Shown here: one piece after another, positions 16,885 to 26,340 of the stretch
Position numbering within the stretch: position 1 is the first letter of the stretch
How the letters are laid out: each line of letters opens with the position of its first letter
NCBI GenBank assembly: GCA_902461565.1
Contig: CABPYL010000003.1
Location: 61,666 to 125,665, forward strand
Length of the DNA stretch: 64,000 nt
DNA from: an uncultured Porphyromonadaceae bacterium
Lineage (GTDB): Bacteria > Bacteroidota > Bacteroidia > Bacteroidales > Muribaculaceae
Direction of reading: 5' to 3'
Made by a program: the position numbers and the translations under genes
The notes under the pieces: model-generated
Database searches by the model: none
What the model saw: only the letters and a program-made list of their open reading frames with translations
What the model was told of the DNA's origin: nothing

Positions 16885-19800
16885 TTATTTCACGAATTTG
16901 AAAGTCTGGCTTTCGGCACCTGCCTGAGCCACACCTACGTATACACCTGCCTCAACGTCGGGAGTGTATGTTTCGCCGGCTGCAAGATTAACGCGGGCAA
17001 CAATCAGACCGGCAGCATTGTACAGGGTAACTGCAGCAGCTTCGTTTGCAGTGAAGCAGGCACCGGCTACTGTCAGCAGATTGGCAGCAGGTTTGATTAC
17101 CTCTACACCGTCTACTTCGGGCTTCTTGGAGCCTTCGTAGTTAACAGCAACAACACCGTAGCCACGTACGCCGGGAGCTACCAGCTCAACCTCGGGATTT
17201 TCCTCACCGAGTTTGATACGCTTGATACCGTCCTGATGGCGAGGGTTGGAAGCGTCAAACTTCTCGGCCCAGCCGAAGCACTTAACATTGTTGAAAAGAG
17301 CGTCGTCGTCGAGAGCCTCAACAGCCTCGATATCAGATGCGGAGGGTGTACGGTAGCACCAGTAGAGGTACTCGCCGGTGTCGTCAAGAGCAAGCTGAGG
17401 AATACCTACGTGCTCGTTGCCATTGCCTTCAACAGCAACGGGAGCACCGTCGATAAGCACTGCATTGTATGTGCTGAACGCTGCTTCGGGATCTTTCTCC
17501 AGATCGGAGATATTCACACGATAGAGACCGCCTTTGACGAAGTCCTTGGACGATTTGCCCATACGGTCTACATAGAAGTAGAGGTGATCGTTCTTGGTGT
17601 CTACTGCGAAGGTAGTCATGATGGGATCGAGCTTGTTGAAGAATACTGCCTCGGTAGGACGGGGACCTACTTCAGAGCTACTCTTGCCGATGTTGGACTC
17701 ACGGAAACGGAAGATACCGTTGCCGTTATACTTCATACCAACCCAGTAGAGGGGTTCGGGATTACATGCGGCATCGGTTGTCTGGGTGATGGCAAAGCCG
17801 GCCTTGATACAGCCGTATACCCATTCTGCACCGTAGAATGCCATCCAGTTGTTTTCCATCCACGAAGGATAGTCCTGGGGCAGAGAAATAGCGTTTGCGG
17901 GAATCTTGCGGATGCAGACGTTGCGGTCGTTCACATAGAGGGTATCGCCGTAAACATAGAGGCCGAAGGGATCCTTGTAGGCGTTGTTGCCTGCGTTGTC
18001 GAGGATAGTAGCCTGGAATACCTGGCCACCCACCTTGGAGATGTAGAACAGTTTGCCGTCGCCGTCAATATTGCCGGTAGCAGAGTAAACGAACTTCTTA
18101 CCTGCGCTGGCACCGTAGATACGGTTTTTGAACTGAGTGAGCTGGAAGGTGTGAGGTACACCGCCTACGTCATAGGTGTCATCCTGGCCGTCGGCGTATA
18201 CACAGTGCAGCATGTCATCCTCACCGGCGTAGTAGAGACCGGCAGGCATACCCATGTCGGAGGGACCTGCAGCGAGGTTGGCGTCACCGGCGATATTGAG
18301 GTCTTTCCAACCTTCGGCAGCCTTGTAGGTGTCTACCAGGTCGACAGGAACGGTAACTGTGAGTTCGGATAAGAGATGTGCGAAAACGCCGTCGGGCATT
18401 ACAGCGGGGAGAGCAGCTGTAACGGTTATGTTCTCAATGGCGCTGTTGTCGAAAGCACCGGCTTCGATGATCGCAAGGATAGAACCGAGGTTAAGGCTCT
18501 TGAGCGAGGAACATGCCTGGAAAGCATCGGCCTTGACAACCGTAACCTTGTTGCTAAGGTTAACCTTGCTGAGTTTGGCACAACCATTGGCAACACCGTA
18601 GGGAACTTCGCTGCCAAGATATGTAAGCTCTTCAAGTTTGGGGGAGGAAGCGGCAACATTACGGCCTACCGCACCTTTTACTTCCAGCTTGGTAACACCT
18701 GTGCCGACAAGGGAATAGTCGCCGTAGTTTACGCAAGAGGGCAGGTTAATTGTCTCTACATTGGAAGCTTGATATAGTGCATACGGTGCCAGAGTGGTAA
18801 CAGCGGCATTGTCCACAACCTTGTTGGCGTGTGCTGCTGCGTAGGCATAAATTGTCGAGCCGTCGGTGGAAGCGATGTATGCGCCATCAAGTTCGGTCTT
18901 GAAGTTTTCGTTACCTTCTGCAACGCTGAACTTTGCAATTTCGTTGCCCATGAAAGCGCCGTCGCCGTATGTCTTGAGACCGGCAGGCAGCGAAACTTCG
19001 GTAAGTTTATTTGCAGCAAATGCCTGACTGCCGATGCGTGTGGTGGCTTCGGGTATAGCCAATGTTCCGCTGAGTGCAGCGTTCTGTAAAGCCATGTCGC
19101 CGAAGCTGGTGATTCCAGCAGGCAGATTTATGTTGCTGACATTGGTGTTGCAGAATGCCATTGCTTCGATGGAGGTGATGCCCTCAGGCAAAACAACGGT
19201 GCTGAGGCTCCTGGCTCCTAAGAAACAGCTGCTGGGAATGGTGGTTACGCCAGCGGGAATTGTAATGGAAGTAAGACCCGTAGTGGCGAAAGAGCGGGTA
19301 CCAAGTGCGGTAACACCTTCGCCAAGTTCTACGCTCTCAAGCAGTGTGGAGCTATCGCAGAAACTGTCGTACAGAGTTGTCATCTTGCCACCGATAACGA
19401 CTTTCTTCAGAGCCTTGGCAGCGCGGAAGGGGCGCTTGTCCATAGTGGCAGGAGTTGCAAGCTGACGATAGATATAGACTTCCTGCAATGCGTCCAGACC
19501 ACCTTCGGAGAAACCGCCTGCATCTAACGAAATTTCGGTATCGGCTTCTTCTATAGTAATTTTCCGAAGGCCGGTACAACCCTTGAACTGGTTGGCGTCA
19601 ACCTTGGCAATACCTGCCGGAATGGTGATTTCTTCGAGAGAAACGCAGTTGGTGAATGTATTCTGCTCAATTTTGGTAAGACCGGTAGAGATATTGATGC
19701 TCTTCAGCTGGCTGCAATCCTGGAAGCCGCCGATGCTGATTTTAATAACCGAGTTAGGCATCTGCATCGAAGTGATGGGCATGCCTTTGAACGCATTCTT

Positions 19801-20055
19801 AAGATCGGTTACTGTGTAAGTCTTTCCGTTGTACACGATGGTCTCGGGAATGACAATGTCGCCTGTGTACTCGGTAGGAGCAGTGCCGTTTTCAACCTTC
19901 AGAGAGGAGGTCAGTTTAGGAGTGCTCAGCTTGTTGCCGCTGATCTGATAAACGATACCCTCATGGATAAAGTTTGTCGCAGCATAAGCAACTTGGCTAC
20001 CGAATGCCATCATTGCAAGAGCAACGCCGGCAAAAAATTTGGTAGAAATGTTCAT
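16885..20055 (-). CDS. BspA-like LRR protein with C-terminal sorting domain
   Basis: A 1056-residue exported protein. The signal peptide MNISTKFFAGVALAMMAFGS.. ends near AYA at 26. Residues about 60-590 are LRR_5/BspA repeats (for example NAFKGMPITSMQMPNSV and GSQAFAANKLTEVSLPAGL). Residues about 610-985 look like a beta-propeller with recurring Y/F-V-Y-D strands. Residues about 990-1056 are a type IX type-A-like sorting domain ending GVYVGVAQAGAESQTFKFVK. Unlike the 2784 gene, its repeats are well diverged and it is GC-typical. Likely surface-exposed and binding-related; no catalytic motif is seen. It has its own promoter at 20132-20161 and terminator, so it is probably a single-gene unit. 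Confidence 0.87.
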   Translation of the reverse strand: MNISTKFFAGVALAMMAFGSQVAYAATNFIHEGIVYQISGNKLSTPKLTSSLKVENGTAPTEYTGDIVIPETIVYNGKTYTVTDLKNAFKGMPITSMQMPNSVIKISIGGFQDCSQLKSINISTGLTKIEQNTFTNCVSLEEITIPAGIAKVDANQFKGCTGLRKITIEEADTEISLDAGGFSEGGLDALQEVYIYRQLATPATMDKRPFRAAKALKKVVIGGKMTTLYDSFCDSSTLLESVELGEGVTALGTRSFATTGLTSITIPAGVTTIPSSCFLGARSLSTVVLPEGITSIEAMAFCNTNVSNINLPAGITSFGDMALQNAALSGTLAIPEATTRIGSQAFAANKLTEVSLPAGLKTYGDGAFMGNEIAKFSVAEGNENFKTELDGAYIASTDGSTIYAYAAAHANKVVDNAAVTTLAPYALYQASNVETINLPSCVNYGDYSLVGTGVTKLEVKGAVGRNVAASSPKLEELTYLGSEVPYGVANGCAKLSKVNLSNKVTVVKADAFQACSSLKSLNLGSILAIIEAGAFDNSAIENITVTAALPAVMPDGVFAHLLSELTVTVPVDLVDTYKAAEGWKDLNIAGDANLAAGPSDMGMPAGLYYAGEDDMLHCVYADGQDDTYDVGGVPHTFQLTQFKNRIYGASAGKKFVYSATGNIDGDGKLFYISKVGGQVFQATILDNAGNNAYKDPFGLYVYGDTLYVNDRNVCIRKIPANAISLPQDYPSWMENNWMAFYGAEWVYGCIKAGFAITQTTDAACNPEPLYWVGMKYNGNGIFRFRESNIGKSSSEVGPRPTEAVFFNKLDPIMTTFAVDTKNDHLYFYVDRMGKSSKDFVKGGLYRVNISDLEKDPEAAFSTYNAVLIDGAPVAVEGNGNEHVGIPQLALDDTGEYLYWCYRTPSASDIEAVEALDDDALFNNVKCFGWAEKFDASNPRHQDGIKRIKLGEENPEVELVAPGVRGYGVVAVNYEGSKKPEVDGVEVIKPAANLLTVAGACFTANEAAAVTLYNAAGLIVARVNLAAGETYTPDVEAGVYVGVAQAGAESQTFKFVK

Positions 20056-20131
20056 TTTGCTGAATTTAAGTAGGTTATAGAATTAAGATTTAGTTTTCGC
20101 GTTTTACGAAGCATAATTGCGCTTCTACTCG

Positions 20132-20161
20132 CAAAATTACAAATTAATTTTCATTCGGCAA
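20132..20161 (-). promoter_or_regulatory. Promoter of the 1056-residue BspA-like gene
   Basis: On the minus strand TTG (20161 to 20159), 19 bases, then TAATTTTG (20139 to 20132). The start codon follows about 77 bases later. Confidence 0.6.
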
Positions 20162-20278
20162 GCAAATGCCTCACTAATAAATAAAAAATTTCACAATATT
20201 TGTAAACAAATACAAATTCCACCATATCAACCGACCAGTCCTATTGCTCTAAACAGACCAATCGATCCGATGTCTTGA

Positions 20279-20348
20279 GTATATCGGCAGAAATTGTTAA
20301 CTTTTTATATTTAAGCGATAATTATATATATTTCCGGCTTATGAACAT
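20279..20348 (+). repeat. Diverged copy of the 21047-21112 promoter/start block
   Basis: TATATTTAAGCGATAAT is shared exactly with the block before the gene at 21105, and CTTATGAACAT recurs at the end. The copy here reads TAACTTTT instead of TAACTTTG, losing the final G of the promoter element. Confidence 0.65.
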
Positions 20349-20422
20349 AACCCTATCGTCGCCACCACATAGCTTGTGCGATCAGCTTCTAAAACCAACC
20401 GCACAAAACAATTTTTCAAATA

Positions 20423-20854
20423 TCAGAATTCCTGAATAAATTCAAAATAATCAAAGATATCCCCTCCTGACACGCGAACTTTTGCTGTACGTTTGACGCC
20501 ACTGTCATTTGGAGAAAGACTCACTATCATCATTTTATCATTATGTACATGTACTTTTATCCATTCACAGTTGAGATGTAATCTATTGTCAGGAATATAA
20601 TCTTTTTCATTTTCACTAACAGAACTGATCCAGACCGGGTAGTTATTCGAACATATAAACTTATATTCTCCACCTTCACCGGGCACAGCTATGGAATGGT
20701 CTTTTTTCATCTCCGCATCTGTCTGCCATTCCATAGGCTCCCAATCTCCATCATCTGATTCCACATCATCACTGCACGATGTAAGTCCCGCAATCGCAAC
20801 GAACAAACAAAAAAGCAATGCGGTCAACGACAAGGAATAGACTTTCGTTTTCAT
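20423..20854 (-). CDS. Lipoprotein with BACON-like domain
   Basis: Start taken at MKTKVYSLSLTALLFCLFV (143 residues); the open frame extends further up but past the promoter. The lipobox LTSC puts the lipid on the Cys at about residue 25, followed by the acidic SDDVESDDGD. The rest resembles a BACON-type beta-sandwich: EYKFICSNNYPVWISSV, a central WIKV strand, then SGVKRTAKVRVSGGDIFDYF and FIQEF. BACON domains are thought to bind carbohydrate or mucin in Bacteroidetes. Probably outer-membrane anchored. A single gene with its own strong promoter, convergent with nothing close. Confidence 0.68.
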   Translation of the reverse strand: MKTKVYSLSLTALLFCLFVAIAGLTSCSDDVESDDGDWEPMEWQTDAEMKKDHSIAVPGEGGEYKFICSNNYPVWISSVSENEKDYIPDNRLHLNCEWIKVHVHNDKMMIVSLSPNDSGVKRTAKVRVSGGDIFDYFEFIQEF

Positions 20855-20892
20855 AATGTGTGTATTTGGAGTTAGCAATTGGTTATTTGTCG

Positions 20893-20923
20893 CAAATGTA
20901 AACAATGTTTTTCAATTTACAAA
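20893..20923 (-). promoter_or_regulatory. Promoter of the BACON-like lipoprotein gene
   Basis: On the minus strand TTTG (20923 to 20920), 19 bases, TACATTTG (20900 to 20893). This is a full consensus match and places the RNA start inside the longer frame, supporting the start at 20854. Confidence 0.75.
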
Positions 20924-21042
20924 CATTTTGACAAAATATTCGTCAACACCTCATCAAAAAGTTTGAAATTCTTCAATAATCATATAAATCTTCTTATAAA
21001 AGACAGACAGCCATAGCCCGATACCCTATATTCATATCTTGC

Positions 21043-21073
21043 TTGCGTATATCAGGGAAAATTGCTAACTTTG
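21043..21073 (+). promoter_or_regulatory. Promoter of the type-B sorting-domain gene
   Basis: TTG (21043-21045), 20 bases, TAACTTTG (21066-21073). The start codon is at 21105. Confidence 0.72.
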
Positions 21074-21104
21074 TATATTTAAGCGATAATCATATTTCCA
21101 GCTT

Positions 21105-22421
21105 ATGAACATTCTGACAAGGACTATCATTCCCGTCATATTCGCAACTGCCCTACCCTGCACTGCGGCTGTAACTTTCAACGGCCTTTCCGACAAGGCC
21201 GTTCGCGTCGAGGTTGCAGCATCCACCGGCCTCGAGGCCGTTTATGTTCTCCCGTCCACACAGGGCGTTACAATGGAATTCGAAGGAGCTTCGACGCAGG
21301 CCAAATGGTCGGCTTTCAGCGCTATGGGAGGCGCTTATGCCGAGGAAATGGGAACTGGTTCTTCCGTCCCATGCCACCAGGGCGACATGGGTTATATCGT
21401 GGAAGACAACGGTCGCCAGACCTGCTTCTGGGTAATCGATTACTCTCTACACCAGTTGCAGCTCGGCAGCATCACACCTTCGCAGGACGACAGCGACTGT
21501 TCCCGCACGGCGCTCGCCTTCACCGGCAATGCCGGCGAGATTCCATACCATAATATCAACGGACGACGCTTAGTGCTGTCGCGCGAGCTTGAACTGTCGT
21601 GGCAGACACTCGTTTTCGACGAATCGACATTTGCATACTCCACCACTCAAGCCCACGAAACACTTGAGAGCATCGGCAGCCTTGTTTCCGCTCCCGCAGC
21701 ACTCTGCAACACTGTATATACCCTTTCCGGCGACCGCTTTCTGAAAACATGGGGCCGGGAACTGAGCATCGAGAGCCAGTATGTTGAGACTTTTGCCGTC
21801 GACGCCCAGACACGTGCCACACAGGCAAGCCGCGACGCCGACAACGAAATCAAGGACAGCAACGAAGGTCTCGGCGGTTCGGCGCCCTGCGAAATTACTT
21901 TCGAGGCCGCCGTAAGCGACGCCGCCATCTACACCCAGTGGGAAATTTCACGTGATGCCGCCTTCGAAACCATAGACAACAGTTTCTCCGAGCACGATTT
22001 CACCTATACTTTCACCGACCAGGGAACCACCTACGTGCGCTTCACCGCCAACAACGCCGACGGCACATGCCCCTACGAAGGCGCCGTATACGAAATAGTG
22101 ATAGGTGAATCGCATCTCGACATTCCCAACGCCTTCTCGCCTCAGGCCTCGCCCGGCACAAACGACGAGTGGAAAGTGAGCTACAAATCGCTCACCAGTT
22201 TCGAGTGCCACATCTTCAACCGCTGGGGCAAGGAGCTATTCTCCACCACCGATCCTGCGCAAGGCTGGGACGGACGCTCCGGCGGCAAATACGTTCCGGC
22301 CGGAGTATACTATTATGTGATAAAAGCAACAGGTGCCGACGGCATAAAATACAACAAAGCCGGCGACATAAACATTATAAACTATACCGGCAGCAGTACA
22401 ACCGAGCAGCCGGCAGAATAA
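21105..22421 (+). CDS. Secreted protein with gliding-motility-type C-terminal domain
   Basis: A 438-residue exported protein with an N-terminal signal of about 22 residues (ending LPCTAA). The middle is beta-rich, with one Ig/PKD-like segment at about 262-335 (CEITFEAAVSDAAIYTQWEI.. then TYVRFTANN). Residues about 343-430 match the gliding motility-associated C-terminal domain (type IX type-B sorting signal): IPNAFSPQASPGTNDEWKV, FNRWGKELF, WDGRSGGKYVPAGVYYYVI. This directs export by the type IX system, whose machinery is not in this window. The transglycosylase gene follows 15 bases later, so the two are probably co-transcribed. The specific role is unknown. Confidence 0.85.
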   Translation: MNILTRTIIPVIFATALPCTAAVTFNGLSDKAVRVEVAASTGLEAVYVLPSTQGVTMEFEGASTQAKWSAFSAMGGAYAEEMGTGSSVPCHQGDMGYIVEDNGRQTCFWVIDYSLHQLQLGSITPSQDDSDCSRTALAFTGNAGEIPYHNINGRRLVLSRELELSWQTLVFDESTFAYSTTQAHETLESIGSLVSAPAALCNTVYTLSGDRFLKTWGRELSIESQYVETFAVDAQTRATQASRDADNEIKDSNEGLGGSAPCEITFEAAVSDAAIYTQWEISRDAAFETIDNSFSEHDFTYTFTDQGTTYVRFTANNADGTCPYEGAVYEIVIGESHLDIPNAFSPQASPGTNDEWKVSYKSLTSFECHIFNRWGKELFSTTDPAQGWDGRSGGKYVPAGVYYYVIKATGADGIKYNKAGDINIINYTGSSTTEQPAE

Positions 22422-22436
22422 TTTACCGAAACAGCG

Positions 22437-23369
22437 ATGAAATTACGAAACATACTCTTTGCCGTGGCTTTTGCCCTTGCATCCACAGCCGCGGCACAGA
22501 CTCCGCAGCCCGAATTCTCCAAAGTACTCACTCCGGAAATTCCGTCGTCGGTTAAATTATGCGGTCAGAATATCGATCTTGACCGCGTAGATCTGTTCGA
22601 AGGCTTCGACCGCGAGCTCACCTCCCTGGCATACACCCACGGCAATACAATGCTGATTATCAAGCGTGCCAACCGGTTCTTTCCCGAGATAGCGCCCATT
22701 CTCAAAGCCAACGGCGTTCCTTCCGACCTATTGTACCTTGCCTGCGTGGAAAGCTCGCTCAATCCAAGGGCATACAGCGGCGCTGCTGCCGCAGGCCTGT
22801 GGCAATTCATTGCCTCGGCCGCCAAAGAATACGGACTTGAGGTAAACGACGAGGTAGACGAACGCTACAACACCGAGAAAGCCACTGCCGCGGCCTGCCG
22901 CTACCTAAAGAAAGCATACAACCGTTTCGGCAACTGGCCCTCGGCGATGGCCGCATACAACGGTGGCATGACGCGCATAAGCAAAGAACTGGACGCACAG
23001 CTGCAGGAGACTTCGCTGGACCTCTATCTCGCCGAAGAAACCACACGTTACCCCCTGCGCATAATGGCTATGAAAGAGATTATGGAGAATCCGCGCAAAT
23101 ACGGTTTCTATCTTACCGAGAACCAGCTGTATCAGCCGAGGCGATACAAGGTTGTGGAAGTATGCGGTCCCGTGGAAAGCTGGCCGGAATGGGCTAAAAA
23201 ACACGGGATAAGCTATGCCACACTCCGCAACGAAAATCCCTGGATCCGCAGCAAGAAACTAACAAACAAAACAGGCAAGACATATAAGGTTCGTATTCCG
23301 TCGAGCCAGTCGTTATCGCGACGCGATGCCGGCACAACTACCTACAACCCCGCCTGGATAGGCCGGTAA
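22437..23369 (+). CDS. Lytic transglycosylase (SLT / GH23, MltD-like)
   Basis: Cuts peptidoglycan strands to 1,6-anhydro-muropeptides in the periplasm. A signal peptide (1-21, ending AAAQ) precedes an SLT domain at about 80-220. The catalytic Glu105 is in VESSLNPRAYSGAAAAGLWQF, and MAAYNGG is the substrate-side motif. The C-terminal 80 residues (WAKKHGISYATLRNENPWI) resemble a single degenerate LysM. It lies 15 bases after the sorting-domain gene and 25 bases before uvrA on the same strand, so these may form one transcript. Confidence 0.9.
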   Translation: MKLRNILFAVAFALASTAAAQTPQPEFSKVLTPEIPSSVKLCGQNIDLDRVDLFEGFDRELTSLAYTHGNTMLIIKRANRFFPEIAPILKANGVPSDLLYLACVESSLNPRAYSGAAAAGLWQFIASAAKEYGLEVNDEVDERYNTEKATAAACRYLKKAYNRFGNWPSAMAAYNGGMTRISKELDAQLQETSLDLYLAEETTRYPLRIMAMKEIMENPRKYGFYLTENQLYQPRRYKVVEVCGPVESWPEWAKKHGISYATLRNENPWIRSKKLTNKTGKTYKVRIPSSQSLSRRDAGTTTYNPAWIGR

Positions 23370-23394
23370 CAAGGTTTTCCAAGACAATCTATAA

Positions 23395-26274
23395 ATGAGC
23401 GAAAAAGATATCAACATAACCGAAACAACAGTTGCCGACGACGGTTCGGCAGGCACCGTGAGCGTTATCGGCGCACGCGTGAACAACCTCAAGAACGTTG
23501 ATGTGGACATTCCGCACAACAGACTCACCGTCATCACCGGCCTCAGCGGTAGCGGAAAATCGTCCCTGGCCTTCGACACAATATTTGCCGAAGGTCAGCG
23601 CCGCTACATTGAAACTTTTTCTGCATACGCACGCAACATGCTCGGAACTCTGGAGCGCCCGGACGTCGACCAGATAAGCGGCCTGTGCCCGGTAATTGCC
23701 ATAGAGCAGAAAACGATAAACAAAAATCCGCGAAGCACTATCGGCACCACCACGGAGATTTACGATTTTCTGCGTCTTCTGTTCGCCCGTATAGGCCATG
23801 CGCGCAGCTATCTCTCGGGCCGCGATATGGTGAAGTATACCGACGAGATGATTGTCGACGAAATCATAAACCATTATCAGGACAAAAAAATATATATTCT
23901 CGCACCCGTAGTGAAGAACCGCAAGGGCCACTACCGCGAGCTGTTCGAACAGCTGTCGCGAAAAGGCTACCTGAATGTGCGCGTCGACGGTGAATTCAAG
24001 GAAATAAAGGGCGGAATGCGCCTCGACCGCTACCAGAACCACAGCGTGGAACTTGTAGTGGACAAGCTGAAGGTGAACGGCAAGGACCGCGAGCGCCTGC
24101 TTGCTTCCGTAAGCAACGCCCTGGTGCAGGGCGACAAAGAACTGATGGTGCTTGACGCCGACAGCGGCAGAATATCCCACTTCAGTCAGGAACTGATGGA
24201 CCCCGAGACAGGCCTGTCGTACCACGAACCGGCGCCGCACAATTTCTCATTTAACTCACCGCAGGGCGCCTGCCCGCGCTGCAAGGGACTGGGATATGTA
24301 AGCATTATCGACCGATCCAAGATTGTGCCGGACGAAAAACTCTCCATTGCCAAGGGCGCCCTCGCGCCGTTGGGCAAATACACCGAGAACTTTACCTTCC
24401 AGCAGATACGGGCAATCCTGGAGGGATATGGGTTCACGATAAACACGCCCTTCGCCGAACTGAGCGACGAAGCCGTAGACGATATATTCAACGGTACCAC
24501 GTCGGTACCGCGGCTGAAGGACAGCACACTGTCGTCGTTCAGCTATTTCAAATCCTTCGACGGCATAATAAAGTTCATCGAGCAAGCCGGCGAAGAAGAT
24601 GGCGGCTATCAGGCCCGCAAATGGAGCGGCCAATTTATAACCCGGTGTACGTGCCCGGAGTGTAACGGAGCGCGTCTGAACCGCGAGGCGCTACACTTTT
24701 ATGTGGACAACCACAACATTGCCGAACTGTCGGCTCTGGATATCGACGCGCTATCCGAATGGGCCTCCGGTGCTCTGGACCGTTTCAGCGAGCGCGACCG
24801 CAAAATAGCCTCCGAGATAATGAAAGAGATATCCACTCGTCTACGCTTCCTTGTAGACGTAGGTCTGGGATATCTTCAGCTCGACCGCGCGTCGGCAACA
24901 CTGTCCGGCGGCGAGAGCCAGCGCATACGCCTGGCCACTCAACTGGGTTCGGAACTCGTGAATGTCCTCTATATCCTGGACGAACCGAGCATCGGTCTGC
25001 ATCAGCGCGACAACCACAGGCTGATTTCGTCGCTCAAGCGTCTGCGAGACGCAGCCAATACCATAATCGTTGTGGAACACGACAAAGACATAATGCTCGA
25101 GGCCGACTACATTGTAGACATCGGTCCGGGCGCAGGCCGCAAAGGCGGCGAGGTCGTTTTCCAGGGGACACCCGACCAGATGCTTAAAAGCGACACCCTT
25201 ACGGCCGCCTACCTGAACGGCAACGCCGCCATAGAAACGCCATCCGCACGTCGCAAGGGCAACGGCAAAAAGCTGATACTGAAAGGCGCTACCGGCCATA
25301 ACCTGCGGGATGTGGATTTAGAACTTGATCTAGGCACGCTCTCGGTTGTAGCCGGCGTATCCGGAAGCGGAAAATCGTCGCTCGTAAACTGTACTCTCCA
25401 GGCTATACTCAGCAACAAATTCTATCACTCCAACACCACTCCTCTGCCCTACAGGGAACTTATAGGAATCGAGAACATAGACAAGGTAGTTACCGTGGAC
25501 CAGTCGCCGCTCGGACGCACGCCGCGTTCGAATCCGGCCACATATACCGGTGTTTTCTCGGACATACGCAGCCTGTTCGTAAACTTGCCCGAGGCCAAAA
25601 TCCGCGGCTACAAACCGGGACGGTTCTCATTCAATGTGAGCGGAGGCCGCTGCGAGGCTTGCAAGGGCAACGGCTACAAGACGATAGAAATGAACTTCCT
25701 GCCCGACGTGCTTATTCCATGCGAGGAATGCCGAGGAAAACGCTACAACCGCGAGACTCTTGAGGTACGTTTTAAAGGCAAATCCATAGCCGACGTACTG
25801 GACATGACTATCAACCAGGCCGTCGAATTCTTCAGCGGCATACCGTCAATCTACAAGAAAATAAAGGTACTGCAGGAAATTGGTCTTGGCTACATCAAAC
25901 TCGGGCAGCCCTCGTCCACACTATCCGGCGGCGAGAATCAGCGTGTGAAGCTGGCCTCCGAACTGGCCAAGAAAGATACCGGGCGCACACTGTTTATTCT
26001 CGACGAACCCACCACGGGCCTGCACTTCGAGGACATAAAGACGCTTATGGGAATCCTCAACCGACTGGTAGAGAAGGGTAACACAGTGCTTGTTATCGAG
26101 CATAACCTTGACGTTCTGCGTCTTGCCGACAGGATTATCGATATGGGTCCTGAAGGAGGCCGCGGAGGCGGTACAATCCTCGCCTCCGGCACACCCGAGG
26201 AAATAGCTGCCGGCGATTCACCCACAGCGCCGTTCCTGCGCACCGAGCTGGGCATGGATAAGCCGGCCACATAA
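23395..26274 (+). CDS. uvrA: Excinuclease ABC subunit A
   Basis: The damage-recognition ATPase of nucleotide excision repair; it works with UvrB and UvrC. At 959 residues it is a normal length. It has two ABC modules with Walker A GLSGSGKSSLAFDT and GVSGSGKSSLVNCT. Signatures are LSGGESQRIRLATQLGS and LSGGENQRVKLASELAK, and Walker B are LYILDEPSIGLHQRD and LFILDEPTTGLHFED. Zinc modules appear as CPRCKGLGY with CTCPECNGARL, and CEACKGNGYKTIEM with CEECRGKRY. Nothing is missing. It starts 25 bases after the transglycosylase gene. The full zinc sites argue for a canonical rather than a resistance-type paralogue. Confidence 0.97.
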   Translation: MSEKDINITETTVADDGSAGTVSVIGARVNNLKNVDVDIPHNRLTVITGLSGSGKSSLAFDTIFAEGQRRYIETFSAYARNMLGTLERPDVDQISGLCPVIAIEQKTINKNPRSTIGTTTEIYDFLRLLFARIGHARSYLSGRDMVKYTDEMIVDEIINHYQDKKIYILAPVVKNRKGHYRELFEQLSRKGYLNVRVDGEFKEIKGGMRLDRYQNHSVELVVDKLKVNGKDRERLLASVSNALVQGDKELMVLDADSGRISHFSQELMDPETGLSYHEPAPHNFSFNSPQGACPRCKGLGYVSIIDRSKIVPDEKLSIAKGALAPLGKYTENFTFQQIRAILEGYGFTINTPFAELSDEAVDDIFNGTTSVPRLKDSTLSSFSYFKSFDGIIKFIEQAGEEDGGYQARKWSGQFITRCTCPECNGARLNREALHFYVDNHNIAELSALDIDALSEWASGALDRFSERDRKIASEIMKEISTRLRFLVDVGLGYLQLDRASATLSGGESQRIRLATQLGSELVNVLYILDEPSIGLHQRDNHRLISSLKRLRDAANTIIVVEHDKDIMLEADYIVDIGPGAGRKGGEVVFQGTPDQMLKSDTLTAAYLNGNAAIETPSARRKGNGKKLILKGATGHNLRDVDLELDLGTLSVVAGVSGSGKSSLVNCTLQAILSNKFYHSNTTPLPYRELIGIENIDKVVTVDQSPLGRTPRSNPATYTGVFSDIRSLFVNLPEAKIRGYKPGRFSFNVSGGRCEACKGNGYKTIEMNFLPDVLIPCEECRGKRYNRETLEVRFKGKSIADVLDMTINQAVEFFSGIPSIYKKIKVLQEIGLGYIKLGQPSSTLSGGENQRVKLASELAKKDTGRTLFILDEPTTGLHFEDIKTLMGILNRLVEKGNTVLVIEHNLDVLRLADRIIDMGPEGGRGGGTILASGTPEEIAAGDSPTAPFLRTELGMDKPAT

Positions 26275-26313
26275 AAAAGTACCGGCACCATGCGATTTTT
26301 ACCCGATAATGCT

Positions 26314-26321
26314 TACATTTG
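26314..26321 (+). promoter_or_regulatory. -7 element before the MINPP-like phosphatase gene
   Basis: TACATTTG matches TAnnTTTG and lies 19 bases before the ATG at 26341. No clear -33 box, so it may need an activator. Confidence 0.5.
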
Positions 26322-26340
26322 CGAGAAATAACATAATATC

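Larger units (their letters stand above)
20056..20422. other. 367-base gap with a promoter and a decayed promoter copy
   Basis: It holds the minus-strand promoter of the BspA-like gene and, at 20279-20348, a block that resembles the promoter and start region of the gene at 21105. I see no gene; a 32-codon frame from ATG 20341 ends at 20439 and has no recognisable content. Confidence 0.6.

Noticed and set aside
20341..20439. A 32-codon frame downstream of the decayed promoter copy
   Set aside because: No similarity to the start of the 21105 protein beyond MNI, and it runs into the end of the lipoprotein gene.
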